Assembly (NCBI GenBank): GCA_021648365.1
Contig: JAKISY010000021.1
Location: 1 to 54,021, forward strand
Length of the DNA stretch: 54,021 bases
Reading direction: 5' to 3'
From: Verrucomicrobiales bacterium
GTDB lineage: Bacteria; Verrucomicrobiota; Verrucomicrobiia; Verrucomicrobiales; DEV007
A model generated the notes under the pieces. That model saw nothing but the letters and a program-made list of their open reading frames with translations. It did not search any database and had not been told where the DNA came from. Shown piece by piece: positions 41,348-49,867 of the stretch. The stretch's first letter is position 1. Each line of letters opens with the position of its first letter. The position numbers and the translations under genes were made by a program.

Positions 41348-41687
41348 TGGCTATGGCTATGGTTTGATAGTCTGGGTCAATTATGGGTTTCAGTTTTTTT
41401 GTGAAACCTTTACTAAAGCGTAAATCATTAGAGAGAATTGGCCATTCGTCAACTGGCCTGATGGCGTTACTTTGGAGAAAAGTGCAAAATAGGGGTAAAA
41501 AATGGGATGTTATTTTTGTAGCTTTGTTAAATGAGAGATGGGGAGGGAAGGTGTCAGCAGGGGGGTGAATATAGGAGCGCTGTTGGAGTGAGCACTCTAC
41601 CAATATACGGAGAGAATAATTTTTTGTGACAAAAAGGGCGGCTCGACCCTACTTTGGAAAAGGAGCTATTTGCTTTGTCTATTTGTT
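41348..41687. other. Divergent promoter region between cytochrome-FGE genes and the sulfatase operon
   Basis: No gene. A GGTTTCA/TGAAACC hairpin with a T-rich loop is at 41386-41408, and the motif TTTTGTGACA...CCCTACTTTGG at 41622-41657 lies 31 bp before the sulfatase ATG. The latter recurs before the serine hydrolase locus at 48178-48213. Confidence 0.5.
41622..41657 (+). promoter_or_regulatory. Candidate ECF-type promoter motif before the sulfatase operon
   Basis: TGTGACA (41625-41631) and CCCTAC (41647-41652) are separated by 15 bp. The same two boxes with 14 bp between them lie at 48181-48207, and the flanking TTTT and CTTTGG/ATTGG also match. This spacing and composition suit an ECF -35/-10 pair, and an ECF gene lies at 46009. 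The right box may instead be a REP-like edge (CCTAC followed by TTGG). Confidence 0.5.
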
Positions 41688-43274
41688 ATGAAAAAAAACC
41701 ATCTATTTTTGTTTTGTTTGTTGATCAGCGGTTCTCTTTTTGCTGATGAGCGCCCCAATATTTTATTTTTGTTTTCAGATGATCATGCGCTGAGAACGAT
41801 TGGAGCCTATGAGGGATCGATCAATCAAACGCCTAATCTCGATCGCATCGCCAAGGAAGGGGCTATTTTTGACCGCTCGTTTAATGTCAATTCGATCTGT
41901 TGTCCGAGTCGTGCGGCGATCCTGACGGGTAAACACAGTCATGCCAACGGCATCACAGGTAATGGATCGGCGTGGGATGGTGAACAGTGGGTGTATTCCC
42001 GCGAATTGGGCAAAGCGGGGTATCAGACGGGATTGATTGGGAAATGGCATCTCAAGGGCAATCCGACGGATGAGTTTCAGCATTGGGAAATTCTTTCGGG
42101 TAAATCGGGGCAGGGGTCGTATTATAATCCCGAGTTTCTCAGTGGCAGTAAAGGAGCGTCGAAGGTGGAGGGGTATTCGACCAACATTATCACGGATAAG
42201 GCTCTCGATTGGTTGAAAAACAGGGATACAAAAAAACCTTTTTTGCTGTGTGCCAATTTTAAGGTTCCGCATATTCATCGTATTCCTTCGCCTACAAAAA
42301 TGGGCGAATATGACGGGGTTGAGATTGCCGAGCCGACGACTCTTTTTGATGATTTCAGTAGTCGCCAGCCTTTTGTCAAAGACACTTGGATGGGCTTGAA
42401 GGGGATGAAAGAAGGGGTGCTCAATATCGCGCCATCGAAAGCGGAGTTGGAGAAAAATGCGCAGCTGACGCCGAAATTTCTCAAAGAAATGACGGCGGCT
42501 CAACGGAATATCTGGCATGACGCTTATGATCCACGTAACCGGGAATATCGTAGGTTGAAAAAAGCAGGGTTGTTGGAAGGGCAGGCGGGTTTTCGATATA
42601 CCTATCAGCGCTTTATTAAAGACTACCTGCGCTGCATCGACGGGCTGGATGAAAACGTCGGGCGTTTGCTGGACTACCTTGATGAAGCGGGGCTGAGCAA
42701 AAACACCTTGGTGGTTTACAGTTCGGATCAGGGTTTTCTCACTGGCGAACATGGCTGGGCCGAGAAACGCTGGATGTATGAAGAGAGTTTCCGCTCGCCA
42801 CTGCTGATGCGTTGGCCGGGGAAGATCAAAGCTGAAAGTCGTATTTCAGCGCTGGTGCAGAATATTGATCTGGCGCCGACTTTTCTCAACGCTGCGGGGC
42901 TACCGGTGCCTGATGAGGTGCATGGTCGTGCTTTGCAGCCTTTGTTTGCTGGCGAAATTCCGACTGATTGGCGCAAGGATATTTTATATACTTATTACGA
43001 TGGAGGGACTCCGGCAGCACGTGGGTCTTATAATATGCCGAGGCACATGGGGGTTCGCGATGAGCGGTATAAATTGATTCATTATTACGACTACGATGCC
43101 TGGGAGTTGTATGATTTAAAAAAGGATGCGCGTGAACTTTCCAACCGCTACAAGGATCCCGCTTATCAAGAGGTGTCCAAGCGCCTGAAGCTGCGGCTTG
43201 ATGCGCTCAAGGATCAATACGATCTGCCTGATCCTCCTGAGCTGAAAAAGAAGAAAAAGAAACGCAAACATTAA
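41688..43274 (+). CDS. Secreted sulfatase 1 (cysteine-type)
   Basis: The signal peptide MKKNHLFLFCLLISGSLFA leads to RPNILFLFSDDH (metal-binding Asp pair), the formylglycine motif C71CPSR75 and TGKH, then GLIGKWHLKG and SSDQGFLTGEHGW, all in the order of alkaline-phosphatase-fold sulfatases. The Cys must be converted to formylglycine by an FGE or anSME elsewhere. The C-terminus is a lysine-rich tail (KKKKKKRKH). ATG 41688 is chosen for the signal peptide, although a TTG at 41670 has AAGGAG 4 bp before it. First gene of a probable operon with sulfatase 2 (gap 37 bp) and a serine hydrolase. Confidence 0.93.
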   Translation: MKKNHLFLFCLLISGSLFADERPNILFLFSDDHALRTIGAYEGSINQTPNLDRIAKEGAIFDRSFNVNSICCPSRAAILTGKHSHANGITGNGSAWDGEQWVYSRELGKAGYQTGLIGKWHLKGNPTDEFQHWEILSGKSGQGSYYNPEFLSGSKGASKVEGYSTNIITDKALDWLKNRDTKKPFLLCANFKVPHIHRIPSPTKMGEYDGVEIAEPTTLFDDFSSRQPFVKDTWMGLKGMKEGVLNIAPSKAELEKNAQLTPKFLKEMTAAQRNIWHDAYDPRNREYRRLKKAGLLEGQAGFRYTYQRFIKDYLRCIDGLDENVGRLLDYLDEAGLSKNTLVVYSSDQGFLTGEHGWAEKRWMYEESFRSPLLMRWPGKIKAESRISALVQNIDLAPTFLNAAGLPVPDEVHGRALQPLFAGEIPTDWRKDILYTYYDGGTPAARGSYNMPRHMGVRDERYKLIHYYDYDAWELYDLKKDARELSNRYKDPAYQEVSKRLKLRLDALKDQYDLPDPPELKKKKKKRKH

Positions 43275-43311
43275 ACCTTTTCAATCCTTGTATTTTTTAT
43301 CAAAATCTATC

Positions 43312-44862
43312 ATGCGCTATATTTTAATATTCGTGTTTTGCTCGCTGGCGACTTTTGTCAGATCGGCTGAATCGCCAACTAATATCTTATTGATCACTGC
43401 TGATGACCTTGGTTATGAAGCGCTCGATTTTCTCGATGGTGGATTGGCCGGAGTCACTCCCAATCTTGAGAAGCTGGCGAGTCAGAGCCTGAGTTTTGAA
43501 AAGGCTCATGTGAATGTTGCGATATGCGCACCCAGTCGAAGTGTGATTGCAACCGGGCGATATGGGCACAACAGTGGTTTGTTTGGTTTTAACCGGCTCT
43601 CTAAAAAAATCCCAACGGTGTTTGGAACTTTCCAGAAAAACGGTTTTCTCACGGGGGTGTTGGGCAAGGTCACTCACTCCACCTGTGATCCGGATTTTGT
43701 CTGGGACTTTGTTCACGACTATGCGGACTTGGGGGCGGGTCGCAGTCCGAGCAAGTATCACGACTATGCGGCGGAGTTTTTTTCCCGGAGTAAAAAAGAA
43801 GGCAAACCTTTCTATTTCATGGTCAATTCCCACGATCCACACCGACCTTTTCATAATCCGGATAAGCCGGTAAAAAATGCGGAGGAACCTTCGCGTTTGT
43901 TCACGCCCGAAGAAGTGCCGGTGCCTTCTTACCTGACAGATCTGCCCGAGGTGCGTAAGGAGCTATCACATTATTATAATTCAGTCAGGCGCTTGGATGA
44001 TACCGTGGGGCGGGTGCTCGAAGCGCTCGAGCAATCGGGTTTGGCGGACAATACGCTGGTGATGTTCATCACTGATAATGGATCGGCTTTTCCTTTTGCT
44101 AAAGCCAACGCTTATCTGGCGAGCACTCGTACCGCATTGCTGGTGCGCTGGCCTGGGGTGACCAAGGCAGGAAGTGTGGATAACAAACATTTTGTCTCGA
44201 CGATTGATATTTTTCCGACTTTCATGGAGGTCGCCGGATTGCAAAAACCCGAGGGGGTGGACGGACGCTCGCTGGTGCCTTTGTTCAAGGGGGAGCAACA
44301 GCAGGGGCGGGAATATGTGTTCACTCAGGTTGACTACACCATTGGTGGTCCGCCCAAGCCGATGCGCTGTATTCAGGATGGGAGTTATGGTTATATTTTC
44401 AATGCCTTTTCCGACGGGAAATTCAAATACCGTAATAACAACGAGGGGCTGACTTTTAAAGCGATGGAAAAAGCAGGCAAGGATGATGCTGCGATTCAAC
44501 AGCGAGTGGACATGTATCGTCATCGGGTTCCGCAGGAGTTTTATGACTTAGAGAAGGATCCGGGTTGCACGGTTAACCTGATGGATGCTCCGGAACACCA
44601 ACAGCGCATCGGTCAATACCAGAAGAAGCTACGTCAATGGATGGTCGAGACGAATGATCACTGCCTCGCGGCTTTTGATGTTCGCGACGACCCGGTGAAG
44701 CTTGCGTCGGCGATTAAGAGCTATCCAAAATTGGTAAAGTTGGGTAAGCCGGAGAAAAAATCAAAGCCTGATAAGACTGAGGGGGACGAGAAAAAACGCA
44801 AACGGCGTGAGCAACGGCTCAAACGGAAATCAGCGGAGGCGGCAAACCAGGACAAAAAATAA
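43312..44862 (+). CDS. Secreted sulfatase 2 (cysteine-type)
   Basis: A signal peptide (1-18) is followed by TNILLITADDLGYEA, the FGly motif C72APSR76 in ICAPSRSVIATGRYGHNSG, VNSHDPHRPF and MFITDNGSAFPF. The long basic tail (KKSKPDKTEGDEKKRKRREQ) again ends in lysines. Its stop overlaps the next start as TAATG, so translation is coupled. Likely substrates are sulfated polysaccharides, as usual for these phyla; the exact one is not known. Confidence 0.93.
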   Translation: MRYILIFVFCSLATFVRSAESPTNILLITADDLGYEALDFLDGGLAGVTPNLEKLASQSLSFEKAHVNVAICAPSRSVIATGRYGHNSGLFGFNRLSKKIPTVFGTFQKNGFLTGVLGKVTHSTCDPDFVWDFVHDYADLGAGRSPSKYHDYAAEFFSRSKKEGKPFYFMVNSHDPHRPFHNPDKPVKNAEEPSRLFTPEEVPVPSYLTDLPEVRKELSHYYNSVRRLDDTVGRVLEALEQSGLADNTLVMFITDNGSAFPFAKANAYLASTRTALLVRWPGVTKAGSVDNKHFVSTIDIFPTFMEVAGLQKPEGVDGRSLVPLFKGEQQQGREYVFTQVDYTIGGPPKPMRCIQDGSYGYIFNAFSDGKFKYRNNNEGLTFKAMEKAGKDDAAIQQRVDMYRHRVPQEFYDLEKDPGCTVNLMDAPEHQQRIGQYQKKLRQWMVETNDHCLAAFDVRDDPVKLASAIKSYPKLVKLGKPEKKSKPDKTEGDEKKRKRREQRLKRKSAEAANQDKK

Positions 44863-45980
44863 TGAAAGCACGAATACTATCAAATTGTGTGGCTCTAGTA
44901 GTTGCACTTAGTTTTAACGCTCACGCAGCTGGACTGCCCTATTTGGAAAAAGGTGAAGGGGAGGGAGGGAAGTCAGCCTCAATGCTCAAGGAAGCCTATG
45001 CTAGCACGTCGCCGGAGGATCTGGGCGATGGTATTCAGGTTGGCACTCTGGACACCCCAGGAGCCGAAGCTGCCGTTAAAGCATTTATCGTTGATGACAA
45101 AGCAGGGAAATATCAAAATCTCGATAGCTTTTTGATTTGGAAAAAGGGGAAGCTGGTCTTTGAAATGTATAACCGCAACGGGCGTGTGGACTTACCGCAT
45201 TACACCATGTCTGTGACCAAAACGATGACCTCCGTTGTGCTCGCTAGAGCGATTCAGTTAGGCTTGCTGAGTATCGCTGACTTAGATAAACCTGTGATTG
45301 ATTTTATGCCTAAAATCGATCGGGAAAAAATCCAAAAAGGAGTGGAGACGATTACTTTACGTGATGCCCTTTTCATGAAATCCGGTATCCGTTTCAAAGA
45401 AAAGAATTACGACAGAAAGCTGAAGGAAAACAAACAAGATTATTTCCAGAAAATATTTGAGAACACTGAACCTATTACGGCAGAAAGTAAAAAATACAAA
45501 TACACTGGACTGAATCCATCTATGATTATGATGATCATAGACATCAAAACCGGAGGGAAAGTGGAAGACTTTATAAAAAAAGAAGTGGCTGATAAAGTTG
45601 CAGAAAAATACACATGGGGGACAGCGAATGGTATTCCCAAATGTGGAGCAGGAAGCCATTTCACCTCTCGTTCACTAATCAAGGTTGGCGTCGCTATCCT
45701 GCAAGAAGGAAAGTATGCAAGCGAGCAATGGTTGTCCCCAGATTACGTCAAGCTCATCATGGACACCAATAAAGGGCAGGGGTATTTTTACTACTTCCAC
45801 AACCGGCGTAAATTCACCAGCAAAGAAAAAGTGAATTTCATCAGTGGTATTGGTGCGGGAGGTCAATACATGAGTATCTACCCGGACGAAAAAATGGTCA
45901 TCGTTGCGACCTCTACCAAAAGTAAAATAGGAGGGCCTCTGGATGTGATCAAAGATCACTTCTCAAATTTTTTCGAATAG
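44862..45980 (+). CDS. Secreted beta-lactamase-fold serine hydrolase 2
   Basis: A 23-residue signal peptide precedes a class C-like serine hydrolase with S117-V-T-K120 (HYTMSVTKTMTSV), KYKYTGLNPSM in place of the YxN motif, and GIGAGGQYMSIYPD as the third motif. It lacks a clean KTG box, so transpeptidase activity is doubtful; an esterase role, for example de-acetylating a polysaccharide, is plausible. It is translationally coupled to sulfatase 2. It resembles the serine hydrolase at 48351 in the same motifs and in the DGIQVG start block, so the two are paralogues. Confidence 0.88.
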   Translation: MKARILSNCVALVVALSFNAHAAGLPYLEKGEGEGGKSASMLKEAYASTSPEDLGDGIQVGTLDTPGAEAAVKAFIVDDKAGKYQNLDSFLIWKKGKLVFEMYNRNGRVDLPHYTMSVTKTMTSVVLARAIQLGLLSIADLDKPVIDFMPKIDREKIQKGVETITLRDALFMKSGIRFKEKNYDRKLKENKQDYFQKIFENTEPITAESKKYKYTGLNPSMIMMIIDIKTGGKVEDFIKKEVADKVAEKYTWGTANGIPKCGAGSHFTSRSLIKVGVAILQEGKYASEQWLSPDYVKLIMDTNKGQGYFYYFHNRRKFTSKEKVNFISGIGAGGQYMSIYPDEKMVIVATSTKSKIGGPLDVIKDHFSNFFE

Positions 45981-46008
45981 TAAAATTTGAAACAAAATAA
46001 TTTTATCG

Positions 46009-46572
46009 ATGGATCACGAAACAAAACAGCAAATCCTCGCTGGCGATCTCGATGCCTACGGGGATGTGGTGCGAGAGTATCAAGGTATGTTGTTGGGATA
46101 TGCGTTGCGCCGTTTGGGTGATCGCACATTGGCGGAGGAAGTGGTGCAGTTGACTTTCATTCGCGCTTATCAAAAGCTTGATGAATTTCAGCCGGATAAA
46201 GAATTTGGCGTGTGGCTTTGTGTGACGGCAAAATACCTGATCCTGAGTGAGCTCGAAAAGCGCCGTCGTGAAGTGCGCAATAAGGACAGGTTTCGGGATG
46301 TGCTGGAACTTGAAATAGCCACAGCGGCAGCGGAAGACATGAGAATTGATCACAAACTGGATCGAGTTGATGCTTTGCGGGATTGTGTGGATCAACTTCA
46401 GGACGGTAGCGCTGAATTGATCAAGCGGCGTTATTTTGCCAAGATGAGCTGCAAGGATATAGCGATAGAAAAAAATCGCAGTCTCACCTGGGTGACGTCG
46501 ACGCTTAGTCGGGTCAGGAAGGCATTGAGAGCTTGTTTGGAGAATCGAAGTGAACCGGAGGTGCTGTCATGA
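46009..46572 (+). CDS. ECF-type RNA polymerase sigma factor
   Basis: This 187-residue sigma-70-family protein has region 2 (LAEEVVQLTFIRAYQKLDEF, then FGVWLCVTAKYLILSE) and region 4 with an HTH (AELIKRRYFAKMSCKDIAIEKNRSLTWVTSTLSRVRKAL). It fits the Rhodopirellula/Verrucomicrobium ECF group. It overlaps its FecR-like partner by 4 bp (ATGA). The operon, starting 28 bp after a serine hydrolase, suggests that the sigma factor senses the products of the sulfatase and hydrolase genes around it. Confidence 0.93.
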   Translation: MDHETKQQILAGDLDAYGDVVREYQGMLLGYALRRLGDRTLAEEVVQLTFIRAYQKLDEFQPDKEFGVWLCVTAKYLILSELEKRRREVRNKDRFRDVLELEIATAAAEDMRIDHKLDRVDALRDCVDQLQDGSAELIKRRYFAKMSCKDIAIEKNRSLTWVTSTLSRVRKALRACLENRSEPEVLS

Positions 46573-47996
46573 CGGACGATCGTTTTGCACACTTGTTCGA
46601 GAGTTATGTCGATCGCAGTATCGATGAAGAAGGTGCCCGCGAGTTGCTGGAATTTTTTGCGTCGGATTCCACTGCAAAAGATCGATTTGTCGAAGATCTC
46701 AGAACCAGTCATTTGCTGTATGGTTTGGAGGAGAACAGCGATGGAGAAAGCGTGGTCAAGGAAGTGCTGGAGAGCATTCGTCTTGGCAATGAGTCGCCAG
46801 ATATAACCGAGGAAGTGATGGCGGAAATAAGAGGGGATTCTGAGCCTGTCGAGGGCAAGGTGATTCGCTTCTTTGCTTGGCGTAGATGGGGCTCTGCGGC
46901 GGCGGCTGTTGCCGCTATTGCGGTCGCAGCGCTGGTGGCATTATCCCTGATGTTTAACGCCCAAGATCATAAGGAGGGCTTGGCAACTCTCACTCATGTG
47001 ATTGGCGCCAAGTGGCAGGGAGAGCTTCCGCTTAACGCTGGAGATGAGCTGGCTAAGGGGAGGATCCATTTGTTGTCGGGAGTGGCGCGACTAGATTTTG
47101 CCAATGGGGTGAGGGTTACCCTTGAGGGGCCGACGGACTTCGAACTGATCGCTGTAGATGAGATGCGTTTGCATGCGGGCAATCTGGCGGCTCATGTTCC
47201 GCCAGAGGGCATTGGCTTTCTGGTGCATACCGAGCAGGCAGAGGTAGTCGATCTGGGAACCACTTTTGGCATTACTGTTGATGCCAATGGCAAAACCGAG
47301 GTGGCCGTTTTTGAAGGCAAGGTCGAGGTCACGTCGGTGCAGAGTCGCGAGGAGAAAATCATTGATGAAGGCAGTGTGGTGACCTTTGCAAAAGGTTCGG
47401 AAAAAATGATACCCAAGAAGTTGCTGTCTCGTTCCTTTCGTGGTTGGCCGGTTTTATTCGGTGTGCTGAATACCGGGGGACGGATTCGATTTGTGAATGC
47501 CCAGCCGATCCGTAATCCACGCGAGGTGGTCGATGCGGAAAACATCATCGTCTTTCCAGAACGGTTCGGGGCTGTGGTCGATAGACCTTTGGCTGTGACG
47601 CTGACTGAATCCGGGCATTATCGAACGCGGGATTTGATTGACCATGAGGTCAAACTCGATTTGAAGGGCAAGCGGGTGAACACTTATTTGTTACAGTTCA
47701 ATCCACCCTATGTTGAGGATGCGCCCAATTCAGATCAGGTGAGGTTCGGGGGGCAGGTCACTTTTGATCGGCCTGTTCTTGCCGTCATCACAGATAGGGA
47801 TCTGTTGAAACAATCTGACCCAGTGCTTGGCAAAAAACGTTTTGAATACGATTCGACCAGAGCACGAGGTTTGGAGCATGGGGACTCTTTGAGTTTGAGT
47901 GAGGATCGTATGACGCTGAGTGTTGATTGGTTGGTGATGCAGTCACTGAAGAATGGCATGGATCAGGTGCGAGTGGTGGTGGATGCGGGGGAGTGA
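46569..47996 (+). CDS. FecR-domain transmembrane anti-sigma/signal-transfer protein
   Basis: The N-terminal cytosolic part (about 1-100) is followed by a single membrane helix (GSAAAAVAAIAVAALVALSL) and an extracytoplasmic FecR domain: LSGVARLDFANGVRVTLEGPTDFEL, VVDLGTTFGITVDANGKTEVAVFEGKVEV. A C-terminal region of about 170 residues after the FecR part is not recognised, perhaps a substrate-sensing beta domain. It should keep the ECF factor inactive until a signal arrives. Confidence 0.9.
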   Translation: MTDDRFAHLFESYVDRSIDEEGARELLEFFASDSTAKDRFVEDLRTSHLLYGLEENSDGESVVKEVLESIRLGNESPDITEEVMAEIRGDSEPVEGKVIRFFAWRRWGSAAAAVAAIAVAALVALSLMFNAQDHKEGLATLTHVIGAKWQGELPLNAGDELAKGRIHLLSGVARLDFANGVRVTLEGPTDFELIAVDEMRLHAGNLAAHVPPEGIGFLVHTEQAEVVDLGTTFGITVDANGKTEVAVFEGKVEVTSVQSREEKIIDEGSVVTFAKGSEKMIPKKLLSRSFRGWPVLFGVLNTGGRIRFVNAQPIRNPREVVDAENIIVFPERFGAVVDRPLAVTLTESGHYRTRDLIDHEVKLDLKGKRVNTYLLQFNPPYVEDAPNSDQVRFGGQVTFDRPVLAVITDRDLLKQSDPVLGKKRFEYDSTRARGLEHGDSLSLSEDRMTLSVDWLVMQSLKNGMDQVRVVVDAGE

Positions 47997-48050
47997 AGGT
48001 GGATTGCACGATCTGTGGATCTTAAGCACACTTCTCAACATTATTTTTAA

Positions 48051-48129
48051 ACCACTGATGAACACCGATAAACACTGATAAGAAAATAGATTTAATCTAA
48101 AATAATACAAATAAGTGTTCATCAGTGGT
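48051..48129. repeat. Inverted repeat pair, CACTGATAAA family
   Basis: ACCACTGATGAACAC (48051-48065) is perfectly repeated inverted at 48115-48129. The left arm continues as 10-bp units (ACCGATAAAC, ACTGATAAG). The interior is 49 bp, AT-rich, without gene. It is an emptied-type inverted pair, like the one at 598-772. Confidence 0.85.
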
Positions 48130-48177
48130 TAATTTTTTGTGGTGTAGCGTGATTTAAAATAGAAATAGTTTGCTGTC

Positions 48178-48213
48178 TTTTGTGACAGAAATTGGCCTCG
48201 CCCCTACATTGGT
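48178..48213 (+). promoter_or_regulatory. Candidate ECF-type promoter motif, second copy
   Basis: TTTTGTGACA at 48178-48187 and CCCTACATTGG at 48202-48212, 14 bp apart, match the sulfatase upstream motif at 41622-41657. It lies 18 bp before the orphan signal-peptide frame and 138 bp before the serine hydrolase. Confidence 0.5.
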
Positions 48214-48229
48214 GATGAACGATTTATTT

Positions 48230-48322
48230 ATGAGCTCAAAAAATACGTTAATTAAGGCGGCGCTGTTCTACTTTTCACTGCTTTTGCTGTATGTGCCTGC
48301 TCAGGCTGAGACGACTCAATAA
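48230..48322 (+). CDS. Orphan 30-residue signal peptide ORF
   Basis: ATG 48230 encodes MSSKNTLIKAALFYFSLLLL then YVPAQAETTQ and stops. It has n, h and c regions and an AQA cleavage site of a secretory signal peptide, but only four to six residues follow. It may be the stump of a secreted protein gene deleted downstream, or a leader peptide of the serine hydrolase that begins 28 bp later. Placed right after the promoter-like motif. Confidence 0.45.
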   Translation: MSSKNTLIKAALFYFSLLLLYVPAQAETTQ

Positions 48323-48350
48323 ACTGACTGAATTTAAGCTAATCTGTAAT

Positions 48351-49583
48351 ATGAAAAATAAAATCCGACACTCATGGTATGCCGTCACCCTACTGGCATG
48401 CGCATGCGCATTTGCATCGCCGGTGATGGCTCAGCAGAGCACTGGAACCGAGAATGAGAAGGTGAGCTTGAATGTGAAGTCCAAGTTTCCCTTCGTTGAT
48501 CGCAGTCAGTTTGTGGATCGTGGTGAGATCAGCTATCAAGTGCCAGAGAGCCGTGAGGACGGCATTCAAGTTGGAGATGGTAATAAGGTGATCGATGTCA
48601 GTTCTATCATTGCTTTTGCCAATAAAATCGAAAAACAGAATCAGGCTTTTAAAGCTGGCAAAGGGAAGTCTGCTAAAAAAAGTGATGGTAAATGGAGTCC
48701 GAAGGTTCAAGGCACGGTGGACAGTTTGCTGATCGCCAAGGGTGGGATATTGATCGTTGAGGAGTACTTCGCTGACGCACGGTGGGATCGTCAGCATTAT
48801 CAAATGTCGATCACAAAAAGCATCATGTCCTACGCGATTGGTAAAGCGATTGAGCAGGGCAAGATCAAGAGTGAGAATGACCTGATCCTGGATTACCTGC
48901 CCGAAGTGGATCGTAGCAAAGTGGCGCCAGGTGTGGAAGCCTTGACCCTCAAGGATTTGCTCACCATGAGTTCGGGTATCCGGATCAAAAGGGGTAACAA
49001 GTCGCAGACTCAGATCACATTAAAAAATCATGCACAAGTGATTCTATCGCTGAGCAATCCCATTCCTGAGCAAAAGAAATACAAATACGACGGGGTGAAT
49101 TTGGATTTACTCGGGCATATTCTTTTTAATACCACGGGCAAGACTTTGGGTGAATTTGCCGGGGAATATATTTTTGCTCCGATGGGGATTAAGGATTTTA
49201 AATTTGGTAAGTCCATTTGCGGTCTCGACAAGGGAGCGGCGGGCATGGCTTTGACTTCTCGGGACATGCTCAAGGTGGGTTTGATGACAGCAGCAGGGGG
49301 CAAGTGGAATGGGAAGCAGGTGCTGAATTCAGAGTGGGTCAAAAAAGCGACAGCGGTTCATGTGAACCAGGATCAGCCGCATCACTACGGTTATTTTTGG
49401 TGGAGTCATGAGATTGATATCAAGGGTCAGAGTTATCGTGTGAGATCAGCGCGCGGCGCGGGTGGGCAGTATATTTTTGTCTTGCCAGAATTGGACTTGG
49501 TGTGTGTGTTCACCAGTTATTATTCTCCAAATAATCCGCTGACTTACTTTGAGGAAGTGGTGGCGCCTTCTTTTGTCGATTGA
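48351..49583 (+). CDS. Secreted beta-lactamase-fold serine hydrolase 3
   Basis: ATG 48351 precedes a signal peptide (residues 1-28, ASPVMAQ). The enzyme has S153-I-T-K156 (YQMSITKSIMSYAIG), KYKYDGVN in the second-motif position and RSARGAGGQYIFVLPEL at the third. Motifs and the linker DGIQVGDG match the serine hydrolase at 44862. An earlier in-frame GTG (48291) would place the signal peptide internally. It follows the ECF/FecR operon by 354 bp. Confidence 0.88.
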   Translation: MKNKIRHSWYAVTLLACACAFASPVMAQQSTGTENEKVSLNVKSKFPFVDRSQFVDRGEISYQVPESREDGIQVGDGNKVIDVSSIIAFANKIEKQNQAFKAGKGKSAKKSDGKWSPKVQGTVDSLLIAKGGILIVEEYFADARWDRQHYQMSITKSIMSYAIGKAIEQGKIKSENDLILDYLPEVDRSKVAPGVEALTLKDLLTMSSGIRIKRGNKSQTQITLKNHAQVILSLSNPIPEQKKYKYDGVNLDLLGHILFNTTGKTLGEFAGEYIFAPMGIKDFKFGKSICGLDKGAAGMALTSRDMLKVGLMTAAGGKWNGKQVLNSEWVKKATAVHVNQDQPHHYGYFWWSHEIDIKGQSYRVRSARGAGGQYIFVLPELDLVCVFTSYYSPNNPLTYFEEVVAPSFVD

Positions 49584-49705
49584 TTTGGATCGCAGCCGCA
49601 GCGTAGCGGAGACAGCCGGAGCATACTGCACGAAGGCAAATGGCGCGAAGTTACGCGGATAAGAGGGAAATGATGAATGATGAACCTAAGCATCAACATG
49701 AACTT

Positions 49706-49730
49706 GTAGGGCGGGTGTCCTCACCCGCCG
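49706..49730. repeat. REP-like GC palindrome
   Basis: GTAGGGCGGGTGTCCTCACC then CGCCG: GCGGGTG and CACCCGC pair. On the other strand it ends CCCTAC, as other members do. Confidence 0.6.
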
Positions 49731-49867
49731 AGGGATAGGAGAGAAAGGGCAACCGGCCCGCGACCCCGCGTATGCAGGGGAGACAGCTGGAGGAAACGGA
49801 TCCGAAGGCGAATTGTCGATGCATGTCGCGGTGTGGAGTGAGGCACGCAATGGTATTGCGGGAGAAG

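Larger units (their letters stand above)
47997..48350. other. Intergenic region with an inverted repeat pair and an orphan signal-peptide ORF
   Basis: It holds the CACTGATAAA inverted repeats (48051-48129), the motif TGTGACA...CCCTAC (48181-48207) and a 30-residue reading frame (48230-48322). The serine hydrolase start follows at 48351. Confidence 0.6.

Noticed and set aside
41775..42752. 325-codon minus-strand frame opposite sulfatase 1
   Set aside because: Antisense to an unmistakable sulfatase and lacking recognisable motifs; also composition is unlike real proteins.
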